From JAIQFL01 sp035501495 (GTDB lineage Bacteria; Acidobacteriota; Terriglobia; Bryobacterales; Bryobacteraceae), in NCBI GenBank assembly GCA_035501495.1, contig DATJWB010000227.1, forward strand, positions 37,574 to 101,573: a DNA stretch of 64,000 nt. Reading direction: 5' to 3'. A model generated the notes under the pieces. It was not told where the DNA came from, did no database searches, and worked only from the letters and a program-made list of their open reading frames with translations. Shown piece by piece: positions 10,401-18,330 of the stretch. A program made the position numbers and the translations under genes. Position 1 is the stretch's first letter; every line of letters begins with the position of its first letter.

Positions 10401-11009
10401 GAGCCGCTTTATCCGTTCGACTTCGGCCTCACACGCGCCCTTTCGGCCTGGGATTTGACACATAACCTGGTGGCAACCTACCGATACGAGCTGCCGCTCG
10501 AGCGATGGTTCAAGCGCTCCAAAGGCTGGGCAGAAGGGTGGGCGATTTCCGGCATCACGCGCGCCAGTACGGGATTTCCCGTGACCATGCATGCCGATGG
10601 CGACAACTCTTTAACCGGCAGCATCCCGAACGGCGTGAACAACCATAGCACCGATTTGCCGGATTTCAATGGCGATCCCTTGAATCTGAATGCCAACCCT
10701 CGCAACGGTCTTCCTTATTTCAATACTTCCGCGTTCAGCGATAACGCGCTCGGAACGCCTGGTAACGCCGGGCGCCGCTCTTTCTTCGGTCCGGGTGCTC
10801 TTAACTTTGACCTCGCCCTGCTCAAGAGTCAGCGGCTCGCCGAATCGAAAGTGTTGCAATTCCGGCTGGAGACGTTCAATACGTTCAATCATGCGCAGTT
10901 TTTCGGGCCGGCGGCAGTGGATGGCGGTGTCGATACCAGCCTTTTCGGCAGAGTAGTCAACGCCGCGCCGCCGCGCCTGGTGCAGGTGGCGTTCAAATTC
11001 GCGTTCTGA
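7488..11009 (+). CDS. TonB-dependent receptor, Oar-like, complete
   Basis: The product is 1173 residues, a normal length for this family. A signal peptide (about 1-22) precedes a carboxypeptidase-regulatory-like domain (about 24-115: GSIKGTLKDPSGAVITQATVTVTN). The plug follows (about 120-260: VALNGRSFTDLLALQPGI, then EYGNYSGGIVNVVTRSGSN). The long beta-barrel includes the FEFLRNTALDARNFF and QNQFGGTLGGPI phrases. The barrel ends in the aromatic strand LVQVAFKFAF with a C-terminal Phe, as expected for BAM-dependent insertion. It would take up a large substrate driven by TonB-ExbBD, possibly the tolQR/tonB-like genes at 54.3-56.2 kb or others outside the window. The substrate is unknown. It diverges from the kinase/regulator pair. 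Confidence 0.93.
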   Translation: MDFPRTHLILALALLSGSLAMAAVTGSIKGTLKDPSGAVITQATVTVTNQAQGIRTKTTTNENGVYTFPSLTVGRYDLHFEAPGFQPQDKTGVRIDIDSALTEDATLELAQRAEEVTVAESAVGVETTSSQVGEVVNGSQMTSVALNGRSFTDLLALQPGIVPVTTQLPDSIVMAGVTVAIAPSGMLNAGNQSISGQREDANGFMVNGGDVKELMNGGTSIVPNLDSIAEFRILTNNFDPEYGNYSGGIVNVVTRSGSNQLHGSTFEFLRNTALDARNFFSPERSFYRQNQFGGTLGGPIKQNKVFYFADYQGTRQSQGIDTGLIAVPSIADRTGSLSDVASQLTGSVSSPYLAHLLGQKLGYGVSAGEPYYRPGCVNPAMCVFPNAIVPQRAWSAPAQHLLPYIPLPNAGSTTFSTSSDGQILRDDKGGLRVDGNSSRWGLLTGYYFADDYELNNPYPREQGGASVPGFSALNLGRSQLINLSGTKTFGPGMVNEVRLSFMRSSNNVGQPAGGVGPSLASQGFETGAGTPGIVPLAPSIEGIENVVFNAFTIGTPITNLTQANNTLTVTDNLSRVWRSHTIKAGGYFSHEQVNVNPDATFNGSFLFTGTETGSDFADFLIGVASNFNQADSQAYYGRHKYAAAFAQDSWRIRSNLTLNYGVRWELMQYWSEKYNQIPTFVLGGQSKVYPTAPASLVYPTDPGVPPTLVPERSRFSPRLGLAYSPGANGLLGKILGGPGKTSIRAGYGVFDSVIQGLTIGIDEPQPPYGLSYTSPGRPLFATPYITSDGATHVNPFPLTFPPLDASVNHPNPNIDFSPFLPQAGMTAAPPTNTYPYTENYFFEIERELAADTVLGVSYVGSQAHHLLDAYSANPGNPALCLALRNPSAVAAGSPTCGPFGENSTYTTATGQVLNGTRGPLGPNFANDAYIASIGNSGYNALEVSLRHTSRRLDAMIAYTFSKSIDQASSLAEPLYPFDFGLTRALSAWDLTHNLVATYRYELPLERWFKRSKGWAEGWAISGITRASTGFPVTMHADGDNSLTGSIPNGVNNHSTDLPDFNGDPLNLNANPRNGLPYFNTSAFSDNALGTPGNAGRRSFFGPGALNFDLALLKSQRLAESKVLQFRLETFNTFNHAQFFGPAAVDGGVDTSLFGRVVNAAPPRLVQVAFKFAF

Positions 11010-11021
11010 CTCTGGAACACG

Positions 11022-11082
11022 CGACGTGGCGCGGGCACTCGTGCCTGGTACTGCCGCGCCCCGACTCATCGGGGCGCTTGTC
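11022..11082 (-). repeat. REP-like element, copy A
   Basis: A 9-bp inverted repeat with a four-base loop (GCGCCCCGA, CTCA, TCGGGGCGC; 11056-11077) is preceded by a GCGCGGGCACTCGTGCC segment. Read on the minus strand, the loop is TGAG and the stem matches copy D at 49001-49022. It lies between two convergent genes, in the 11010-11241 gap. Confidence 0.8.
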
Positions 11083-11241
11083 GGGCGTGTACCGTGCCAG
11101 TGGGGACGAGGGTTATCGAGGCTATCCCACGGGCGCCACCGGCCCGCTGAAATTCCGGTATCGCCACTTTTTCGACCGTTATCGGAAACAATCCACCCGG
11201 CGATCGCCGGCTCGATCAGAGGATTGGTGAATTACCTTCGC

Positions 11242-11937
11242 TCAACGCCAATAGTTCACCCAACCCTTGTCCAGTTCGAACGGCATGGGCTCACCCGCGA
11301 ACCGCAGCATCCGCCCGGTGTGGTCCGCGAGAATCCGGTAGACCATCACCGACCGAGGAGGTCGTGCCACAAATGTCAATGTCGCAATCAGGGCCCCGTC
11401 CGGCACATCCTCCAGCCGAGTCTCGACAGTTACACCGGAGGCGTACTTCACCTCGACGCGTCCTCTTCGGTGAAGGACGAAGAAGTTGTCAGCCTGACTC
11501 TTCCTGTCCTCGGTCCGGGCTGGGTGGAAAGAAAAGATGTAGCTCGAGTCCCACGCCACATAGAGATCGCCAAGATAGTACTTCATGCCGTAAGGCGGCT
11601 CCGGGTTCGCCGTCATCTGGTAGTGGCCATATAGACAGAGGCCGGCCGGGTTGACCGTGTGCATGAGCCAGACACGCTTCCCGCCCTTTTCGAAGGATGG
11701 GCCCACCGCGGAATGAAATGTCAAAACCCCGGCGTCCACATCCCACTCCTCGATGCGAAAGCCGGAGCCCAAAATGCGAGCCGGAGGGCCGAGCCGCCGG
11801 ACCATGAGTTCTCGGACCTCGTCCGGTTGCTTACCCTGGATCTCCGCCTCAAGGCCGTCAAGACTCTGGCACCACGCGATTCCTCTCGCCATTAGGGAAG
11901 CCATCAACAGAACAATCGCGACACTTCGCAGCCTCAT
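11242..11937 (-). CDS. Secreted hypothetical protein
   Basis: The product is 231 residues. ATG 11937 is chosen because it overlaps the stop of the upstream gene as ATGA (11937-11934) and opens a good signal peptide (MRLRSVAIVLLMASLMARGI, cleavage near AWCQS). An earlier in-frame ATG at 12021 would put the hydrophobic stretch about 30 residues in. The mature part begins with a helical segment (LDGLEAEIQGKQPDEVRELMVRRLG) followed by beta-rich sequence; the helical part resembles lipoprotein-carrier or SmpA/BamE-like openings, but this is only texture. I do not recognise the family. It is translationally coupled to the gene ending at 11934, so the two products probably act together in the periplasm. 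Confidence 0.7.
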   Translation of the reverse strand: MRLRSVAIVLLMASLMARGIAWCQSLDGLEAEIQGKQPDEVRELMVRRLGPPARILGSGFRIEEWDVDAGVLTFHSAVGPSFEKGGKRVWLMHTVNPAGLCLYGHYQMTANPEPPYGMKYYLGDLYVAWDSSYIFSFHPARTEDRKSQADNFFVLHRRGRVEVKYASGVTVETRLEDVPDGALIATLTFVARPPRSVMVYRILADHTGRMLRFAGEPMPFELDKGWVNYWR

Positions 11938-12428
11938 GGAAAACCCGGTGGCCAAGGCGGCAAGAGTTCCTTCGGGCACGCCGTCATCGCAGCCGCCGAG
12001 TTGTAGTGTGACATTCCGCACCAGACAGCGGCTACATCGCCCAGCAACGTCCTGGCCGCCTGGTCAACGTGACCGCGCCTCACCACGAACATCTTCGAGT
12101 ACCACTGGTCGGGAAGCGGCCACGCAGTTCGGCCCAGTGTGTCGATTTCCGCGAATGCCATCGCCTTCCTGTCGCGCTCGCAGTCGTCGAACTGGCAGTT
12201 CACAACGATATGCAGGTGAAACAAAATCCCCCGCTGGGGAGCGTCCCGGACTGATGTCAGTTCGTACACAGAGGACCGCGCCAGTTCTCGCTTGAGCGCG
12301 GCCAGAAACTCCGGCCCCACGGGGCCTGCGTTCTCGAAGATCTTGTCGGATAGGTAAACACGCTGCCTCTGGGCTTGGGCGGCACCGGCCGCGAGCAGCG
12401 CGCAAACCAGCGCGAGATACTGAGTCAT
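11934..12428 (-). CDS. Small secreted hypothetical protein
   Basis: The product is 164 residues with a clear signal peptide (MTQYLALVCALLAAGAAQA). The mature protein begins QRQRVYLSDKIFENAG. Four Cys lie in the mature part, including the CQFDDC pair, which suggests disulfides. The phrase RVYLSDKIFENAGPVGPEFLAALKREL recalls lipoproteins of unknown role that start with YVSD-type phrases, but no family can be named. Its stop codon overlaps the start of the downstream secreted protein (ATGA). A two-gene unit for periplasmic proteins is likely. Confidence 0.7.
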   Translation of the reverse strand: MTQYLALVCALLAAGAAQAQRQRVYLSDKIFENAGPVGPEFLAALKRELARSSVYELTSVRDAPQRGILFHLHIVVNCQFDDCERDRKAMAFAEIDTLGRTAWPLPDQWYSKMFVVRRGHVDQAARTLLGDVAAVWCGMSHYNSAAAMTACPKELLPPWPPGFP

Positions 12429-12540
12429 CCGGTGTTCCCATTATCTCAAACTGAATTCCACGACAGGCTTCTGGACGGACGACGGCGCTCATGAGGAGCG
12501 GCTATGCGTGACTGACGGTGCAAGGATAGGATAGGGCTGG

Positions 12541-13511
12541 ATGCTCTTCCGCTTCTCGTACGCACTCGCTACGCTCGCAGTTCTTGCGGCACACGCCTCA
12601 ACGCCGCCCCCCAGTGAATTTGCAACCGTGAACGGAGCTCGCCTGGAATACCTGGACTGGGGCGGGAGCGGATCGCCGCTCTGGTTCCTTGCGGGCTTGG
12701 GTAGTACGGCGCACATCTTCGAGGACCTCGCCCCGGAGTTTCAATCGAATCATCGATGTGTGGCACTTATGCGCCGGGGATTTGGAAGATCGGAACAGAC
12801 TGCCGGCGGCTACGAGCTTGACAGCCTGGGTGCACGGCATTTTCGCCTTTGCCAGCCAGCTTGACCTCCGAGACATTACTCTCGTGGGCCACTCTTATGG
12901 AGGCACCGAAGCCATACGGGCAGCCCAGCTATTTCCCCAACTGTTCCGCCGCATGATCCTTCTCGACACCGCCAACGACACGATTCCGCCCGGCGCGCCA
13001 GCCGCTGAGGCGGAACTGTTCGCCGCCTTCACAGGAATGTCCACCTCGGATCGTCTGTCGCCGCTGGAAAATGACCGCGCGTGGGAGAAGCGTCTGTTGA
13101 GATGTATGGTCGAACGCCGCTGAGTCCGATCTCCGGGAAACCGTCGTGATCGCGGCCGGAGGATCGGTCCAAAGCCGAACGCCCGGGCGCATCTCTGCCG
13201 CGATCGTCAGTGGCCGGGTAAAAGGCAAATGGTATTCCACCAGCATTCCCGTTCCTGCGCTCTTGATTTTCGCGAACAACCCTTTGGACCGAGATGCTGG
13301 CCGGCTTGGATCTGAGCACGCGGCAGATCGAGGAAATCACGAAAGCCTGGGCCGACCTGGATGCCGTACGCCGCTCGCAGATCGAAGCCATCGCCGCAAT
13401 TTCCCTAAGACCACGATTGTGGAGTTAGTCCACACGGTGCACCACTGTTTCATTCAACGCCAGGAGCGTGTTGTCGAGGAAATCAGAAAATTTCTTCAGC
13501 CCCTTTTCTGA
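12541..13511 (+). pseudogene. Alpha/beta hydrolase, broken by about four frameshifts
   Basis: A signal peptide (MLFRFSYALATLAVLAAHA) and the start of an alpha/beta-hydrolase (GARLEYLDWGGSGSP, the RRGFGRS turn) are read in the first frame. Near 12830 the homology moves to the next frame, which carries the nucleophile elbow GHSYGG (Ser at about 12894) and RMILLDTAND. Near 13120 it moves again (SDLRETVVIAAGG, PVPALLIFANNP). Near 13285 it returns to the first frame (EMLAGLDLSTRQIEEITKAW). Near 13400 it shifts a last time (KTTIVELVHTVHHCFIQRQERVVEEIRKFL) and ends at TGA 13509-13511. The pieces join into one continuous hydrolase of about 320 residues. Either the gene is decaying or this stretch has sequence errors. 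Confidence 0.8.
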
Positions 13512-13662
13512 AGGCATTTCGGCCCGGCGGGCATCCTGTTTTCGCACAGCCCGAAAAGCGTTCGAGTGTCCGCGCCCACCTCGACCCACTACGAGCCGCC
13601 ATCCAGCCTTTTGCTGTACACTAGCGGGCAGCACGTTGCATGGGAGTCCGAGGATAGTGACT

Positions 13663-14763
13663 ATGTCGAATCCCGACCGAAGAGAATTTGCCAAGGCCGC
13701 TTTGGGCGGAGCGCTGGGAGCCGCCATGCTGGCCTCCAGCGCCGAAAGCGCGCCCACGACTCACACCATCCAGCCGGGCATCAAGCTCTGCGCACAGTCC
13801 GGCCCCAAACCGACTGACGACGAGTTGCTGTTCCTGCAACAGATCGGCGCGGAATACGTGAGCGTGGCATCATCGCCCGACCTTCGCACCGCCGAAGGCT
13901 TCCAACAGATCAAGAAGCGTTACGCCCAAGCCGGCATCACCGTCTGGAACATCGGCAACACCAGTGTCCACAACATGCCCGAAGTGACCCTGAACCTGCC
14001 GGGGCGCGACAAAAAGATCGAAGAATACAAGCAATATCTGCGCAATCTCGGTGCTGCCGGAATTTACTACACCACCTATGCGCACATGGGCAACGGCATC
14101 TGGTCGAGCGGCCGCGCCACCATCCGCGGCGCTTCCGGCCGTGAGTTCGACCTGGCCAGTCCCAATAAGTACGGCCAATGGGACGGCGTCACATTCAAGG
14201 AGCCGCTCTCTCACGGACGTGTGTTTTCCAGGGAAGAGATCTGGGAGAACTATACGTACTTCATCAAACAGGTGGCGCCGGTCGCCGAAGAGACTGGCGT
14301 GCGCATCGGCATCCATCCCGACGATCCTCCCGTGCCGGTGCTGGCAGGCGTTCCGCGCTGTATCTTCGCCAGTTTCGATGGCTACCGGCGCGCCATGGAG
14401 ATTGCCAACAGTCCGAACGTGGGCATCTGCCTGTGCTGCGGCACATGGCTCGAGGGCGGCAAGCAACTCACCGGCAAAGACCCTGAGGAGATGATCCGCT
14501 ACTTCGGAGCACGCAAGATCTGGAAGATTCACTTCCGGAATGTCAGTGCTCCCCTGCCTCACTTTGTTGAGACCTTCATGGACAACGGCTACTACGACAT
14601 GTACAAAATCATGAAGGCCTTGCGTGACGTGGCATTCGACGGCATCGTCATTCTCGACCACACCCCCACCCTGGCAGGCGGCGCCAATGCGCAGACGGCC
14701 TACGGTTTTTCGTACATGAAAGCACTATTAAACCGTGCTAACAGTGAAGTCTCTGCCGGGTAG
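13663..14763 (+). CDS. Tat-exported sugar-isomerase/mannonate-dehydratase-like TIM-barrel protein
   Basis: The product is 366 residues. ATG 13663 is chosen because it opens a twin-arginine leader (MSNPDRREFAKAALGG) with an AGGA site 9 bases before it. The body resembles D-mannonate dehydratase (UxuA): GVRIGIHPDDPPVPVLAGVPR, then NVGICLCCGTWLEGG, KIWKIHFRNVS and the late GIVILDHTP. These hold the Cys, His and Asp residues that bind metal in that family. UxuA is normally cytoplasmic, so the Tat leader and reduced length suggest a related periplasmic sugar-acid dehydratase or isomerase. It stands alone between the broken hydrolase and the PEP-CTERM gene. Fold confident, exact reaction uncertain. 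Confidence 0.7.
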   Translation: MSNPDRREFAKAALGGALGAAMLASSAESAPTTHTIQPGIKLCAQSGPKPTDDELLFLQQIGAEYVSVASSPDLRTAEGFQQIKKRYAQAGITVWNIGNTSVHNMPEVTLNLPGRDKKIEEYKQYLRNLGAAGIYYTTYAHMGNGIWSSGRATIRGASGREFDLASPNKYGQWDGVTFKEPLSHGRVFSREEIWENYTYFIKQVAPVAEETGVRIGIHPDDPPVPVLAGVPRCIFASFDGYRRAMEIANSPNVGICLCCGTWLEGGKQLTGKDPEEMIRYFGARKIWKIHFRNVSAPLPHFVETFMDNGYYDMYKIMKALRDVAFDGIVILDHTPTLAGGANAQTAYGFSYMKALLNRANSEVSAG

Positions 14764-14868
14764 TATTGGTACTATGACAATTTATATCAACACTTCAGTT
14801 GCCTGGAACCTCGGGCCGCGGTATAAATACTGAAGGCCATTCGAATCGCCTCTCATCGGAGGGAGGTC

Positions 14869-15813
14869 GTGAGAAAAACTACCCGCCTCTGGCTCATCTT
14901 TGCATTTGCCGCGACGCTGCTGTTTTGCCCGACCGCGACTGCCAACACCATCTATGTCTGCGGCGATTCCATCCTCTGTGGATTCACGCCGCTCTACGGC
15001 CTCGACGGAGGCGGAATCTCCGGCAGCATCACTGCCGGTGTTTTGCCCCAGTTCACCAGCGACCCTGACGACGTCATGGACGGTAATGGCGCGGGTGCTC
15101 TCCTCTCTTTTAACGGCTGGCAGGAGTTGCTCGCGTTGGACGCGGCAAGCCCGACTGGTTTTACCTCGCTCGCCCCGCGGGCTGGTGCCCCGGCCGCCGG
15201 CTCTTCCAATTCCTCAGCTCAAGGACAAGGCAACGGGGCAGCCACCAACGGCGGCACGGGCGCGCTTGACGCCACGGCAACCGGGTCCTCCGGTTCCTCG
15301 AGCCGTGGAGAGGGGAACGGGACAACCACCAATAGCAGCACGGGTGCGTTGGCGCCCAGCTACGAGTCCACCTCTGGACAGTCCGGCTGCAGCCCCAACT
15401 GTTATAACTCGCTGAATGGCGGCGGCACTGCCCCACTTTGGGTTGGCAGCGGCACGCCGGACGCCTTCGATTTCTTCTCCTCCGGCACGGGAACGCCGGA
15501 TTCGGGTTGTACGGATTCCGCGAGCTGCGGCAACGACTACTTCGCCGCCAACAATGGCAGAAGCACCGTCAACACCAATACTCTTCCCAATTGGTTGGCC
15601 GCCGGCAATCAGAACACGAACTGTAACAACGCCACCGGATGCGGCAACGGCAGCAACGGGACTGGCAACTCCTCCACTGGAGGTGCCGGCGTGCAGGCGC
15701 TCGATACCGGCAACGGATCTATCCTTGCCACTCCGGAGCCTGCCGCGATGACTCTCCTGGGGATGAGTTTCGCTCTGATATTGGCGAGCGCAGGCCTCCG
15801 CCGCCTTCGCTAG
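14869..15813 (+). CDS. PEP-CTERM-anchored secreted protein with Gly/Ser/Asn-rich repeats
   Basis: The product is 314 residues. The start is GTG 14869, two bases after a GGAGG site, giving a signal peptide (about 1-25). The C-terminus (287-314) is a PEP-CTERM sorting signal: ATPEPAAM, a hydrophobic helix and a basic tail RRLR. Such proteins are processed by exosortase and usually reach the cell surface or extracellular matrix. The middle is low-complexity Gly/Ser/Thr/Asn with two imperfect 28-residue repeats (111-138 and 139-166) and several Cys pairs four to six residues apart (C31/C37, C174/C178, C214/C220 and others), possibly disulfide staples. No enzymatic domain is seen. It may be a matrix or adhesive protein. 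No exosortase gene lies in the window. Confidence 0.8.
   Translation: MRKTTRLWLIFAFAATLLFCPTATANTIYVCGDSILCGFTPLYGLDGGGISGSITAGVLPQFTSDPDDVMDGNGAGALLSFNGWQELLALDAASPTGFTSLAPRAGAPAAGSSNSSAQGQGNGAATNGGTGALDATATGSSGSSSRGEGNGTTTNSSTGALAPSYESTSGQSGCSPNCYNSLNGGGTAPLWVGSGTPDAFDFFSSGTGTPDSGCTDSASCGNDYFAANNGRSTVNTNTLPNWLAAGNQNTNCNNATGCGNGSNGTGNSSTGGAGVQALDTGNGSILATPEPAAMTLLGMSFALILASAGLRRLR
15199..15366 (+). repeat. In-gene tandem repeat, two imperfect 84-bp units
   Basis: The two units encode residues 111-138 and 139-166 of the PEP-CTERM protein. Both follow the pattern GSS, then a Ser/Gln or Ser/Arg stretch, GNG, three small residues, N, two residues, TGAL. The divergence between the units suggests an old duplication. 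Confidence 0.65.
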
Positions 15814-15850
15814 CAGGCGGTTTCCGACGCCCGCGAATGCGAAAGCCCTG

Positions 15851-17473
15851 TCACCTGAGGGAAAACGTGAAGATGGCGCCTCCGGCGGCCATTGTCACCA
15901 TTTGCCGGCCGCTGGCCATATAGGTAATCGGGTTCGCTGCCATCGTGCCGCCCAGGTTGATGCGCCACAACTCTCGGCCGGTATCGGAGTCGAGCGCGAA
16001 GAAGTAAGCCTCCATTTCTTCACGGTCGCGGCTCAGCCAGCCGCCGTTGGCGCCAAACAGTACGTGACCGGCCGTGGTAAGCACTCCCGACCAGGGCTTA
16101 GTCTGCGTCTTGTATTCCCAGACCTTCTCGCCGGTCTTGGGATTGAGCGCGCGAATTGCGCCAAAACCAGGATCGTCCGGAACATCGATATCCGGCACGC
16201 TCCCCACATAGCGGTTGCCCGGCGTATACTTGGGCTCGCCCTTCAGGTAGTATCCTTTGTTCTCCCAGACGGTCAGATAGAAGTACCCGGTCAGCGGACT
16301 GTAAGAAGGCGAATACCAGTTCGTAGCACCCTGCACACCTGGCCAGACATAAACACCTTCCTCAGTGGGCATCGAGTTGGGCAGGCGCTCGGGCCGTCCT
16401 CGCGCGTCCAGGCCCTTGGCCCAGGTCTGCCTGGCAAATGGTCTGCCGAGCAGGAACTCGCCGGTCGAGCGGTCCAGCACATAATAGAAGCCTCCTCGAT
16501 GTGCCCAGTAGATCAACTTGCGTGCCTTACCTTGCCACTCGCCATCCACCAGAACCGGCACCTGTACGGCATCCCAATCATTGCCGTCATGGGGTACAAA
16601 CTGGAAGTGCCACTTCAGCGCGCCCGTGTCAGCGTCGAGAGCGATCGCGGAGTCGGAGTACAGGTTATCGCCGGGTCGTACATCGGCGTTCCAATCCGGC
16701 GAGGGATTGCCTACACCCCAGATGATCAGGTTCAGCTCAGGGTCGTAAGACCCGGTAACCCAAGTCGGACCGCCGCCCTGCTTCCAGGCGTCGGTTCCAC
16801 CCCATGTTTCATGGCCTTTCTCGCCGGGTCCTGGAATCGTGTTGAATCGCCAACGCCGCTTTCCAGTGGCGGCATCGTAAGCATCCAGGAAGCCACGGAT
16901 ACCATATTCGCCACCCGAGATGCCGGTGATTACCATATCCTTGACGATCAGAGGCGCACTCGTGACGGAGTAGCCCAGCCGGCTGTCGGCAACCGGCACG
17001 TCCCAGAGGACCGCGCCCGTTTTTGCGCTCAGCGCCACCAGGTGCGCATCCACCGTCCCGAGAAACACGCGGTCGCCAAGTACCGCTACACCGCGGTTGA
17101 CCGCATCGCAACACACGTTGATTTTCGACGGCAGGCTGCGCTTGTAATGCCAGTAAGGGCGCCCGGTAGCCGCATCCAGTGCAAACACGTTCGACGGCGG
17201 CTCAGTCACGTACATGACGCCATCCACCACAATGGGCGTGGCTTCGATGCGGTGGTTAGTCGGCATCTGGTGCACCCATGCAACCTTCAGGCCTTCCGCA
17301 TTCCCTCGGTTGATCTGGTCCAACGCGCTGTACCTCCAACTGCGGTACGAGCCGGAATAGGTCAGCCAGTTGCCTGGTTCGGAATCGGCCCGAAGCAGGC
17401 GCTCGTAGGTCACCTGCGCAGTGGCGCGCGGCGCAGCGCCCACCAGCAACGCAAGTAATAGAATCCGGCTCAT
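15851..17473 (-). CDS. PQQ-dependent alcohol dehydrogenase (quinoprotein, periplasmic)
   Basis: The product is 540 residues with a signal peptide (about 1-19). The whole mature protein is an eight-bladed propeller of PQQ/tryptophan-docking repeats (for example FALDAATGRPYWHYKR, LVALSAKTGAVLWDVP, AYDAATGKRRW, RALNPKTGEKVWEYK). The vicinal Cys pair (INVCCDAVNRG), which forms the disulfide over PQQ in methanol/ethanol dehydrogenases, is present, as are the WGGTDAWKQGGGPTW and GNDWDA segments around the active site. It should oxidise an alcohol or sugar and pass electrons to cytochrome c. Its ATG overlaps the stop of the upstream cytochrome c gene (ATGA at 17473-17470), which supports an enzyme/acceptor pair. 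PQQ biosynthesis genes are not in the window. The substrate is unknown. Confidence 0.9.
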   Translation of the reverse strand: MSRILLLALLVGAAPRATAQVTYERLLRADSEPGNWLTYSGSYRSWRYSALDQINRGNAEGLKVAWVHQMPTNHRIEATPIVVDGVMYVTEPPSNVFALDAATGRPYWHYKRSLPSKINVCCDAVNRGVAVLGDRVFLGTVDAHLVALSAKTGAVLWDVPVADSRLGYSVTSAPLIVKDMVITGISGGEYGIRGFLDAYDAATGKRRWRFNTIPGPGEKGHETWGGTDAWKQGGGPTWVTGSYDPELNLIIWGVGNPSPDWNADVRPGDNLYSDSAIALDADTGALKWHFQFVPHDGNDWDAVQVPVLVDGEWQGKARKLIYWAHRGGFYYVLDRSTGEFLLGRPFARQTWAKGLDARGRPERLPNSMPTEEGVYVWPGVQGATNWYSPSYSPLTGYFYLTVWENKGYYLKGEPKYTPGNRYVGSVPDIDVPDDPGFGAIRALNPKTGEKVWEYKTQTKPWSGVLTTAGHVLFGANGGWLSRDREEMEAYFFALDSDTGRELWRINLGGTMAANPITYMASGRQMVTMAAGGAIFTFSLR

Positions 17474-18237
17474 TGAGACCTCTCAGTCTGGCGTTTCAGC
17501 GACAGCAGGTATTTCACGATGTCGTTCACCTCCTCATCGCTGAGTTTGCCGTTGTACGCCGGCATGATGGAGCTCCGATCGATGCCGAAGTCCTTGAAGT
17601 CGGTGCGCGGGAGTGTCAGCAGGCCACGGGAAAAATCGAGGATCTGGACGGCGTAGGTGTCCTGATTCATGACGAACCCGGAGTGCGACGTTCCCCCCTG
17701 GCTGATGATCTTGGCCACCCAGAACTCCGGCGAAACACTCTTGTTGGGGTCGAGAATCGATTCGCGCAGATAAGCGGCAGAACGCTGCGAGCCGATCACC
17801 GTCAGGTCCGGCCCTTTGGTCCCACCCTCGCCGCGCACCAGGTGACAGCCGAGGCATCCCTGCTGGCGGAACTGGCGTTCGCCGCGCGAGGCATCGCCGG
17901 GGATGGAACTCGGTGCGCCGGGCCCGCTGAGCGAGCGAACGAAGGCAACGATCTGCCACACCTGTGTACCCTCGAAGAAGACGCCCGGCATGGCCGTGCC
18001 CGGGATCCCCTCGCTAATATTACGGAACAGGTCCGCGTCGGAAGATCCGTGGAAGTACGTACCGCTCGTGAGATCAGGCCCGAGCCCGCCCGTTCCACGA
18101 CTGCCATGGCAGGAGCCACAGTGGGAGCGGAAGATCCGGGCACCGGCCTCCCGGTCAGCCTGCGAGCTGTGGGGGTTCGTAGTTTGGGCGCCAGCGCTCA
18201 GAAAGGACACAAGCGCAAGCAGAGTTGCCGGCTTCAC
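17470..18237 (-). CDS. Di-haem cytochrome c, electron acceptor of the PQQ dehydrogenase
   Basis: The product is 255 residues. The start is GTG 18237, six bases after an AGGAGG site; an in-frame ATG upstream (18324) lacks this and would spoil the signal peptide (VKPATLLALVSFLSAGAQT). There are two CXXCH haem motifs: CGSCH at 40-44 and CLGCH about 95 residues later, with downstream Met ligands plausible (GTAMPGV for haem 1; SIMPAYNGKLSDEEVNDIVKYL for haem 2). The region between haem 2 and the C-terminus has a roughly 70-residue beta segment (FWVAKIISQGG, FVMNQDTYAVQILD) found in cytochromes that accompany membrane-bound or soluble quinoproteins in Acidobacteria and Verrucomicrobia. It is translationally coupled to the dehydrogenase gene. 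Confidence 0.9.
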   Translation of the reverse strand: MKPATLLALVSFLSAGAQTTNPHSSQADREAGARIFRSHCGSCHGSRGTGGLGPDLTSGTYFHGSSDADLFRNISEGIPGTAMPGVFFEGTQVWQIVAFVRSLSGPGAPSSIPGDASRGERQFRQQGCLGCHLVRGEGGTKGPDLTVIGSQRSAAYLRESILDPNKSVSPEFWVAKIISQGGTSHSGFVMNQDTYAVQILDFSRGLLTLPRTDFKDFGIDRSSIMPAYNGKLSDEEVNDIVKYLLSLKRQTERSQ

Positions 18238-18330
18238 GGGATCCTCCTGGAACGACTTTGAGTAGTATATATCTTGACGAATCCTCGTGGACAGCCGGCA
18301 GACCGACCAACCCGGCGGCTGCACAGCCGA

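Noticed and set aside
15902..17458. Long open frame of 518 codons on the plus strand, antisense to the PQQ dehydrogenase gene
   Set aside because: The minus-strand frame encodes unmistakable quinoprotein repeats. The plus frame has no recognisable motif and reflects the high GC content.
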